Shown: piece after piece, positions 32,298-40,883 of the stretch | Layout: every line of letters starts with the position of its first letter | How positions within the stretch are numbered: the stretch's first letter is position 1 | DNA from: Amorphophallus konjac | Taxonomy: Eukaryota > Streptophyta > Magnoliopsida > Alismatales > Araceae | Reading direction: 5' to 3' | Length of the DNA: 64,000 nt | NCBI GenBank assembly: GCA_022559845.1 | Contig: CM040123.1 | Span: forward strand, 302,734,642-302,798,641 | Made by a program: the position numbers and the translations under genes | The notes under the pieces: model-generated | The model's input: the letters and a program-made list of their open reading frames with translations, nothing else | Database searches by the model: none | Told to the model about the DNA's origin: nothing

Positions 32298-35200
32298 TCA
32301 GCTCTCGCCTCCACCCTCCTCTACTCTCCTACTCTCAACCTCCTCCTCACCGTCCCGAGCTGGCGCTGGTGGAGGAGGCATAGGCCCCCGTGAAGAAGCC
32401 GGAATCCGAACGTGTCCCCCTGTCTCGCTCCTCTCTCGGAGGGAAGAACCCGCCACGAAGGTGGAGCTGGTGAAGGAGTACCCCGCAGCCCGTGCTCGCT
32501 CACGGCCTCGCTGCAACCGCTCCTCGGACACTCGCAGCCGCTCCTGAGAAAGGATCAACTGGGTCCTCGAGTCAGCTAGCTCTCGCTCCCGTGCTGCCGC
32601 CTGCTGATGCTCAAGGAACTGGGCACGCTCCGTCTGGTGCTCCTCTCGCTCTCGGGCACGCTCCCGCCTCTCCAACTCAAGAGCCACCCGCAACTCGGCC
32701 ACGTCCTGAGGAAGCTCCTCCCGCCGCCTCACAGAGCGCTCCAACTCAGTGATCCGCTGCTCACGGATCGCCAACTCGGTACGTGCCGCCCGTAGCTGAG
32801 CAGCCTACAAACAGGTAAACAAATCATCAGTTCCACAGTTCAATAATTCATGAAATGAAATAACAACATGTGGCTGAAGGTAGATCACACACCTGAGAGT
32901 TCGTCATGCGGAAGCCCTCATCCACACAAGTCAGGGCTGCTCGGAGCTCCTCGGCCTGCAAAACAAATTTCATCAGTACACAATTTATATCTAATCATTA
33001 TTTGAATGAGGTTTTGAGTTCAGAATTTACCCGTGAAGCAAGGTCACGCTCTGCCGCCTCGGCTCGCGCTATCGCGCCGGCCAGCTGCTCTGTTAGTGCA
33101 GTCACCTCTGCACTAGGCCCCCTCGAGCTGGAGGCCTCCACCGGATCTCTCCTCACTGCTCCTTGCTGGGCACGCTGCATTCATTAAGACCGTCAGTGGC
33201 TAATCATTAATTCAACAAAAATTCATTTGCATATAGGAATAATTTAAACACTCACCAGGGTCTCCAGGTCTGCCCGTGTGGCGGCCAGCTGGTCCTCCAG
33301 GCCGTGTAGATGGGCCTGGGCATCCATAGCCGCTATATCTCACGCATCCTGCATTCATCACATATTAGTTGCATAATAGACATGTATAAAGCATCGGCAT
33401 TTAGAAATAATTGCATCCATACATACCCCTAAGACCTTCATCTGAGGTCTGCCGGCGTGAACCTCCCAGTAGCGCCGGAGATACTCAGAGCTGTCTATCG
33501 CCTGGGAGGTGACTCGGGTCCCGCCTCGCTGCCAGTCTCCGTACTGATCCGTGAACCATACCCTCCAGTCGATCGCCTTGGTGCGACCGCGGGTCTTCTT
33601 TCCAATGCCTCGAGGCTCCCCGACCTCGATCCATTCCTGGTGCAAGCCCAGGGTCCTCATCACCAACCTGAGCCGTAACGGCTCGATCTCGCTCAGGCAG
33701 TGCAGCCACAGCTCATGCCCAAAGCGAGGTCGCCCCGATACGACCCAAGGTTGGCCCTCATCCGTCATATCCTCGTAAGGCCTCCACTGCACCTGCATTC
33801 ATACATATCATTATCATTTCATCATAATCAATTCAAACCAACTCAAAAGAAATGCATATCATTTATTCATACATACCAGCGAGGGAGGGAAGTCGCGGAA
33901 CTCTCTCCGTAGAACCCACAACTCGTAGTCGAGTGGGGCACCAAAGACGACTGGTAACCAGCGTCGCGCCAGAGGGAAGGATCCCTCAGCTCCCGGCCGT
34001 GGGTCGACGCGCCCCATCGGCTTGTATAGGTGGCTCCACACCTGTATCCATGCATTGCATTAGTAAGGCATTCATTTGCCAAAAAAAAAAAAGGAAAATA
34101 AATGCCTGAAGAAAAGGTGAGAAGCCACTGACGATCGTCTCACGTCCTGTCCCCGTGGACAGGTCGGCTATCAGATGCGCCAGCAGCGCCGCTCCCCAAG
34201 CGTAAGTGCCAACCGTCTCCAGGTCCTCAAGGATGCCCAAGAAGCGGCAGTTGATGACGTCGACTTTCGTCCCCAGCAATAATCTCCCGAGCAGCAGCAG
34301 CAGCAGGAACCTCCTCAGGTCTCGATCCGCTCTCTCATGGTCAGTCGGGTCCTGGCAGCATACCGCTCTCACCCCGTCGGTCAGCCTCTGTGCAAACTCA
34401 CCTAAGGTCTCCCCTGACCTGTGCCTGGCATCTCCTAAACCCATCGCCGTAGTCAGGTCTGTACGGAAGATGGTCCTACACTCGCTCGGTACCTCATAGA
34501 CCATATCCAGCCCTAGTAACCTCTGGGCCATCTCCGTGTAGTCAGGATAGGTGAACCCACTCACAGCCTCACCATCCACCCTCAACCCTGTAATCCTAGT
34601 CACATCCTCTAGGGTAGGAACCATGTGCCCCCAGGGCATCAGGAAGGACCGGCTCACCCTATCCCAACGTTCCCGTAAAACCTGGATAAGCGCTAGGTCG
34701 GGTCTAAATGGCTCAATGGATAGGAAAGCCCCGAACCCCATAGCATCTACCCTAACCCTCTGGAAGTCGGGGAGACCCTGATATGCTGCCCAGACCATGA
34801 CCCATGAGATACGGGTCCTCATCAGCCCCTGCACGCATTAAAAGAGAAGAATTTCGCTTAATTGTTTGGTTAATCATGTGTAATTGCATTTGGTTTTGCC
34901 TGGGCATTGATTTTAATGTTTTGGAAGTCACGACCCTCCTCAGGTCGTTTCTTAGTAAATTCATGCCCCTAAAGGGGGCGTTTTTCTAAATTTGGTTTGA
35001 CGTAACGTCTTGACTGAGGGTGTTTTCCATATTTGAAACGACTCTGTGAAGGGCGTGAACATGTTGTTAATTTCTAAAATCCTAAAATGTTTTTCAAATC
35101 ACGCCTTCGGATGGGGCGTTTTCCATTTGGGACCGTTCAGTTTAAATAGAGAATTAATGAAGAGACGCCCTCTGGTTTGGGCGTTTCTTGTTAAAATCAC

Positions 35201-35878
35201 GCCCTGGTGAGGGGCGTGGCTTTCATGATTTTCAGATAATTCAAATAAAAATGACAGCATGCGAAATAATTAATGAAAATATTTAATGGGCATGGAATTA
35301 ATGGAAAATCATAATTTTGAAGAAACGACATTCTGCAGGGCGTTTGTCGTGAGGGTTAATTAATTTTCAGAAAAATAAAAGGTTTTTTACGCCCTGGGGC
35401 AGGGCGTTTCATTTGTGAATAACGCCCCCACGGGAGGCGTCTCTTTTCTGAGTTGCAGAACTCGTGCCCGAGGGCTATGGAAATCAGGAAAAATAAAATA
35501 AAATGAAAATAAAATAAAATAAAAATGGAATTGGGGAGGGGAACCTACCTTTTTGTGCTTCTGGGGCTGTGGTCGAGGCAGTGGCCGTCTGGGCCGCCGG
35601 AGTTGACCCCGGGGAGCGACCGCCGCCGTGGGCGGTGGTCCGCCGCCTTCTCCTTCTTCATCTCCCTCTTCTTCATCTTCTTCTTCTTCTTCTTCTCCAC
35701 CTTCGTCTTCCCCTCCTTCTTCTGTTGCTGCTCCTTCGGCCTCGTCACCGCCGGCAACCACCACCGGTTCTTCAACGGCCACGACGGCGAGCTCCTCCAC
35801 GGCGATTTCTTCCTCTTGGGCGTGGACGGCGTCGAGATCGACCACCTCTGGGGCACTCACCCTTTGGCGTTTGGCCAT
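32298..35878 (-). CDS. Antisense eight-exon plant mobile domain (PMD) gene inside element F
   Basis: Exons on the minus strand: 35878-35549, 34828-34106, 34041-33877, 33792-33427, 33348-33256, 33174-33031, 32955-32893 and 32804-32298. All lengths are multiples of three and all junctions phase 0, giving 796 codons. Donors are GT (GTAGGT, GTATGT, GTGAGT, GTAAAT, GTGTGT) except exon 2 (GC); every acceptor is AG after a pyrimidine-rich stretch. Exon 1 is acidic (Glu/Asp runs) and ends with basic KHKK. Exons 2-4 carry the PMD-like core: MPWGHMVPTLEDVTRITGL, then LETVGTYAWGAALLAHL, FLQVWSHLY across an exon junction, and VQWRPYED. Exons 5-8 are Ala/Glu/Arg-rich and look coiled-coil. One TGA in exon 5 (33342-33340) sits where CGA is likely. 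PMD proteins such as Arabidopsis MAIN/MAIL1 act in gene silencing and genome stability. Confidence 0.85.
34930..35440. repeat. Dyad array inside intron 1 of the PMD gene
   Basis: About nine units, from 34930-34948 (ACGAC-N9-GTCGT) to 35422-35440 (ACGCC-N9-GGCGT), within the 720-bp intron (35548-34829). The other introns are 50-85 bp and have none. Confidence 0.85.
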
Positions 35879-36052
35879 GGCTGGGGCTAGGAGAGAAAGA
35901 GAGATTGGGGGAATGAGAGAAGAGGATGGGAGATTGAGAGAGAGGCTTCGCGGGGGGGGGGGGGGGGCTTCGGTTAGGGTTTGCTGGGGAGAGATTGAAC
36001 GAGAGGAGGAAGAAGAAGGGGGCTGATGACTTTTGGGTTTCGAAAAGAAGAC
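35879..36052 (-). promoter_or_regulatory. 5' untranslated/promoter-proximal region of the PMD gene, with telo-box
   Basis: The minus strand upstream of the ATG is CT-rich (typical plant 5' UTR) and contains AAACCCTAA (complement of 35974-35982), the plant telo-box, next to a run of about 17 C (35952-35968). Telo-boxes occur in promoters of plant growth genes and bind TRB proteins. No TATA box was assigned. Confidence 0.5.
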
Positions 36053-36457
36053 ACGCCCTTAAGGAAGGCATTTTTAATGGAATTCACGACCATTCGTTGG
36101 GCGTTTTCTAAAAATAGACGACGTTTATTAGGGCGTTAATTTGTTTTGCATGGGAAACGATAACCGTCGTCAGACGCATTGAATGGGCGTTGATTGATGA
36201 GATAAAAGTCATCATTGTTGGCTTAGAGTAACGCCTCTGTTGAGGGCGTGTTTTTGTTGAGAAGTGACTAAGGAAAAGGCGTTAGTTTTGATGATTCAAC
36301 GATTATATTCTTTGGGGTTTGAACCTATTCACGCCTTGTTTGAAGTCGTTATTTAAGTCACGCCCTCTTGTGCAGGCGTCAAATGTGGAAGATAGGCCGA
36401 TTGAGGCGCCTTTAGGTCAGGCGTTCTTTCTTGAATTCACGTCCTTCCTTGAGGCGT
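36053..36457. repeat. Dyad array between the two antisense genes
   Basis: About ten units, first 36053-36071 and last 36439-36457, mostly exactly 19 bp with arms ACG[CAT]C and G[GT]CGT. Confidence 0.85.
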
Positions 36458-36564
36458 TATTTGCAACAGAAACGTAGGTTTTGGAAAATTTTGATCATAA
36501 TCACAGTGATAATTGGCTCAATCAGAAAGCAATCTTTATTATTTGAAAGAAAGGATTACAATGC

Positions 36565-38022
36565 CTAATGAGCCACCTTGGGCCTTAATTTCTTCAATGC
36601 TATCACATAATTTTTCCAATGTTCTTTGGCTTCTTCTAAGTCTTCTACAGGGTGATGAAGCTTGCTTAGTCTCCACAGAGCTTGAATGGTGATTATCTCC
36701 TCTCCATCTTCATTGCTGCCTAGATCCCTTGATTTGATTGGAGGAAGATGGGAGATGTCTTCTAACACTTGCCTTGGAAGCCCGAGCTGAGGAAGGCACC
36801 GGTGTGCATTGTACAAGATGAACTCGGATGCGCCAATAAGTCGAAGGTCCGTGCCGATGGAGAATCTTGCGCGAAGTTCCTGCATTTTGAGTATTCCCGG
36901 AGCGCAAGTAAAGAGGTTTTTTGGCATTACCTTAAGGTGTTCTCTCCACTCCGCCCTTTTCTTGATTTGAGGAATGCGGTTCGTCACCCTATTGCTTATT
37001 CCCAACGAGCCGGTGATGTAAGAAAGCGGACTTTTGGAGAAGATCCTTGACGATTGTTGGGCTTCATGGCATGGATCAAATTTGAAGTGGAGGTCCACCC
37101 AACTTGAGAAGGCTAGCATACAGCCGTATATGGGCCGCCCCATGGCCGCCGATGTAAGCCCGCTGTAGAGGTAAGCTAGTATGGTCGGCCCAACTCTTTC
37201 ACCTTCCCATAAGCTCACCACTGCACTTATTTGACTCTCTTCAAGGAAGTCCTCCGTGGATGGAAACAAGAGCGCACCTGCTATGCAAACCACGAAGGCC
37301 TTTGTTATTCTTTCTATCTCCTCCTCTTCCTTGGCTTGATCTGCTCTTTTGTATACCCATGAGGCTAACTTCAAGAGGTTGATTCCCTTGGTGGTTTTGA
37401 TCTGATTCACTAAGTTTGGGTTAGGAATAAGGCTGGTTAAGAGTTCATGAGACGAGATAGGTCTTGGCATGTTGGCCATCTGTTCTTCTTCACTTTGCTT
37501 CATTCTTTTCAAACCCAAGATCATCTCTATTTCTTCCAGCAAGATGGTGGCCTCAAATGTGGAAAATAAGAAAGTATGGGTGGAAGGATGCCATGTTTCA
37601 ATCAATGCTCCCATGGCACCCCAATCAAGATGGATTTGGTCATAATGCTTGGCATGGGTTATCAATCCTAAGAGATGCCATCTAGCTACAAAGACCCTCA
37701 TGTCAGAGGAGAACTTGGAAAGTATGAGGGGCAACCACTTGATTTTTATATATCTTCTAGCCCCTGGAAGATTTGGGTACTCCTGTGAGAAGGAAAGAGA
37801 AAATAATAAAAACAAAGAATAGAAGTACATGAGCATATGAAATGTTGGGCAGAGGAGTTCAGTAACGGAGAAATAAATATATGAGCAGAGCAGTAGAGGG
37901 TTATATGAACAGAGAAGAAAGTTGAAGCTAACCTGATTCATGCATATCCTGTTGCTTATATGACCTTGGATATCGTTAATCCTGGGAGTTGAGAGTTTTG
38001 GCCTTTTCAGTGCCCTATCCAT
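36565..38022 (-). CDS. Antisense two-exon DUF7745/PMD-like gene inside element F
   Basis: The frame is open from the ATG at 38022 to the stop at 36565. The segment 37932-37783 (150 bp) has a GTTAGC donor, an A/T-rich interior and a TTCTCACAG acceptor and encodes only hydrophobic nonsense, so it is best read as an intron that happens to stay open. That gives exon 1 of 30 codons and exon 2 of 405 codons plus stop. Exon 2 has a pattern shared with plant DUF7745 and PMD proteins: an aromatic-rich WHPSTHTFLFSTFEATILLE segment before MILGL, then IAGALLFPSTEDF and LAYLYSGLTSAAMGRPIYG. Function is unknown; members often sit in or next to transposons. No stop or frameshift is seen. Whether upstream exons exist was not determined. 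Confidence 0.72.
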   Translation of the reverse strand: MDRALKRPKLSTPRINDIQGHISNRICMNQVSFNFLLCSYNPLLLCSYIYFSVTELLCPTFHMLMYFYSLFLLFSLSFSQEYPNLPGARRYIKIKWLPLILSKFSSDMRVFVARWHLLGLITHAKHYDQIHLDWGAMGALIETWHPSTHTFLFSTFEATILLEEIEMILGLKRMKQSEEEQMANMPRPISSHELLTSLIPNPNLVNQIKTTKGINLLKLASWVYKRADQAKEEEEIERITKAFVVCIAGALLFPSTEDFLEESQISAVVSLWEGERVGPTILAYLYSGLTSAAMGRPIYGCMLAFSSWVDLHFKFDPCHEAQQSSRIFSKSPLSYITGSLGISNRVTNRIPQIKKRAEWREHLKVMPKNLFTCAPGILKMQELRARFSIGTDLRLIGASEFILYNAHRCLPQLGLPRQVLEDISHLPPIKSRDLGSNEDGEEIITIQALWRLSKLHHPVEDLEEAKEHWKNYVIALKKLRPKVAH

Positions 38023-39441
38023 CGTCAGGAAAGCTTGGATGGCTGCAACCTGCAGAGCGGATGAAGAAGAAGAAGAACAGAAAGTATGGCCGGCTGCAGG
38101 GATTTGGTTGATTCTGTTGAAGGAAGGCCTCCTTTTAATAGAGATTTAGAGAATCGTAAGGTTGTTGGAAGTTAGAATTTGATTGGGTTAAGGACTGTGT
38201 TCTCGATTTAGAAACGGATGTTCGTGCTGAATTAACGACGTTGGTTAGGGCGTCGATTCTTAAATTGACGACCTGACTGACGTCGTTTTATATTTAACGC
38301 CCTAACATGGGGCGTCTTCTTCTAAGCTTCCGTTACTGTTTACGCCTTTGAGTAGGGCGTGTTTTAAATGTTAAACGACCTATGGTCAGGCGCCTTTTAT
38401 GATGTTAACGCCCTATTCTTAGGCGTGTTTTATTGGATTATGACGCTTTAATGAACTTAAGTGCTATTATTTTGGTGAAATTGTTTATAATTAAGCACTT
38501 ATGATCATGTCATGTTCTGAATTGCTGGGTGAAGGCTAATAAGTTTCAAGTGCAGAAGTTTGCAGGATTCGAGGCGTTTGGACCACTCATAGGAGTAACA
38601 TCGTGTCCCCTTGTATCCGTTTCTTGTAAGCATTATTATATGATATCTACACTATTATAGTATGTCAAGGACCTTGTGGTTCTGATGAACCTGAAATTTG
38701 AGTTCCCCTTCATCAAAAACGATGACGATTTCAGGAGAGTCTTGATCACACGGATAGGCCGTTGAGTCGTTAAAGGTTTGGGACGATGGTTCCACTTTCT
38801 GAGCTGATGCGCGGACAAACGGGCTTCGGCTTAGTGTTAGCTCAGAGATTTGGATTCTTGACCAGATCTAAATGGCTTAGCAATATTATCCTTGATTATT
38901 TTCTATTTTAGTTTGTTTTAATCTTTTCTTTTAGCCCAGCATGCATCATGTAGGACTTTGAGTTTCATGCTGAAAATCTTCATATTATGGCAATAATGAA
39001 GTTCACTCGCTCTTGATTGAGTTGACATGAGATATTCCACTTCAAATCAAGTACTTCGTTCTATTTGAAGCCGTTCAGGCTGATTCCTTGAAAGTGTCCC
39101 TTTTGTTGGATCTCTATCCCAATTCTCTTTACTTTTCTGCAAAATTTACCTTGGTTGTAGCACGTCCACGTTGGCTGGTAATCGCTCTCCAATGGTCTTT
39201 CCCTGTCGTGCCCATGAGCACACCCTTTATTTACTTAGTTTAATCTCCTTTTATCCAACAAATCGATGTTTCCTTGGAACCACTCAGAGTTGTTTCACTC
39301 AGAATCTTGGAAAGATTTCAAATGCTTGGTGTCTGAGGCGTGTCACATCACACCTTGGCGTCTCCTTATCAGTTTACTCCACTTCATTCCTTTCATTACA
39401 CTTCACTCCATTCCGTCTCACTCCCTTGCAAAGCAGACGCC
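38023..39441 (+). other. F region before the 3' LTR
   Basis: No credible gene. A dyad array (38235-38426) lies just upstream of the DUF7745-like gene. From about 38630 the sequence matches B1 7500-8400 (opposite strand), so this part is conserved between autonomous and non-autonomous members and may be needed in cis (inference). Confidence 0.7.
38235..38426. repeat. Dyad array upstream of the DUF7745-like gene
   Basis: About six units from 38235-38253 (ACGAC-N9-GGCGT) to 38408-38426 (ACGCC-N9-GGCGT). Confidence 0.85.
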
Positions 39442-39454
39442 AAGGCGGGGCAGC
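39442..39454 (+). other. F polypurine tract
   Basis: AAGGCGGGGCAGC directly before the 3' LTR, identical to B1's. Confidence 0.8.
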
Positions 39455-40878
39455 TGTAGACACGCCAAAATTGACGTTATGTTGATCAAATCTCATGTCA
39501 TTATATAAACGCCCCAAGTGGACTTCAATATTCCTATAAAATGAAGTTTTTCTATTTTTGTGAGGTTTATGCATTTTTCCTGCATTTTCGTGATTCACGA
39601 CCTGAAGAAGGGCGTTATTTTCAAAGTAGCGACCTGTCATAGGGCGTTTTCAAAAGAAGAGACGACCATAAGTAAGGGCGTCAATTCCTGGTATTATCCA
39701 TTAATTTCTGGAATTATCTACTTTCAAAATAAAAAGCATTTTGTGAGTAACGTCTTCCTCAGGGCGTGTTTTTAATAAACGCCGTTACCTCAGGCGTGTT
39801 CCTTTGATTTTTAAACAAAGAAAGTTTTATTTCCAAAATTAAATCCAGGAAGAAACGCCCTTTCCTAGGTCGTGGTTTAAGAAACGTCTCTGTGAGGGTC
39901 GTCAATTCATGATTTGACGCCCTGTCCTAAGTCGTGTTTCACTCCAGAGTCCTTCCTTTTTCCATCTTTCCCTCACAGTTCCCTACTATCAATTGGTCTC
40001 TTACTCGATCTCGATCCTTCCTTGGATGCCTCATTACCCGTTCTTATCTTACCTTGTTTGATCACATCCGATTGAACATTATATAAGAGGTTCCATATCG
40101 ATCGTGTTAAAAGTTAAGCACTCAGAGGGTTGAACGCCTTGAACCCAGAACATCACGATTGCAAGCAGAGCGTTCTTTCTCCTGTGCTGCATCCTGCTGC
40201 TACTGCTTCCACTGCTTCCTCTGCATCCTGGTGTCCTCTGCATCCAATCGGGCTTCATCCGTTCCTCTGCATCCGTTCAACACCTTCACAGTTTCCCTCT
40301 ACTCTCGTCAGGGAGAGCAGGGCTATATTGTGCTTATCTCGTTTGTGTTCTAAGCATATCATCATCACTGTCATCCCATCATTAGTTTTCTTATTGCATT
40401 AAGTATCAACATATCATATCCTTTCCCTAGCTCTCTTCTAGGGGTTTTAAAAAAAACCAAAAAAAGAGGTGCGCACGTTGATGTCTTTTCATCGTTTCAT
40501 GTTAGTTTTGGATTGATACTATAGCACTTTGGCTGATCCCTCTCTCTTCTGCTTGTTTTCATTATCTTTTTACAAGGTAATCAACTAAGAAGACCCACTT
40601 CATCGGCCGGCCGATTGAAGTTGGAGGAGGAAATCCACATCCATCCCGCATCCCAATTTTCACCAGGTACACGCGATCTCCTTTTCTTCTTATTGAGGTA
40701 ACCCCTCTGGCGATCACAACTCCCCTTAGCACCTCGTGCTTTATTTGATTTATCATCATCTCCCTCCTTATATTTATTGTTTTTATCATGTTATCATCAT
40801 TATTTCACTTGATATCATCATTATTGTTGTGATTTGGATATATTTATATGATTTAATCATCTGTTATGTCCATCTACA
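39455..40878 (+). repeat. F 3' LTR (1424 bp)
   Basis: About 99% identical by eye to 19795-21225. Differences are mostly transitions and homopolymer length changes. Confidence 0.95.
39597..39935. repeat. Dyad array in F 3' LTR
   Basis: Copy of the 5' LTR array, first 39597-39615 and last 39917-39935, with slightly better preserved CpGs. Confidence 0.85.
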
Positions 40879-40883
40879 CCGGT
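40879..40883. repeat. Target duplication of element F (right), CCGGT
   Basis: Identical to 19790-19794. Confidence 0.92.

Larger units (their letters stand above)
19795..40878 (+). mobile_element. Element F: 21-kb Tat/Ogre-like retrotransposon with antisense genes
   Basis: Flanked by perfect CCGGT duplications. Order: 5' LTR 19795-21225, primer site 21229, leader, gag-protease-G-patch 22472-26899, RT-RNase H-second RNase H-integrase about 26984-30764, then about 8.7 kb holding two minus-strand, intron-containing genes (32298-35878 and 36565-38022), polypurine tract and 3' LTR 39455-40878. The LTRs differ by roughly 15 substitutions by eye (about 1%), so the insertion is recent. The second RNase H and the size fit the Tat/Ogre lineage. 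Confidence 0.95.

Noticed and set aside
35525..36026. Plus-strand Ser/Pro- and Leu/Arg-rich ORFs
   Set aside because: Antisense to exon 1 of the PMD gene, driven by its Glu/Asp codon runs.
37783..37932. Reading the DUF7745-like ORF straight through as 485 aa
   Set aside because: The 150-bp segment has donor, acceptor and hydrophobic nonsense content, so an intron is more likely.
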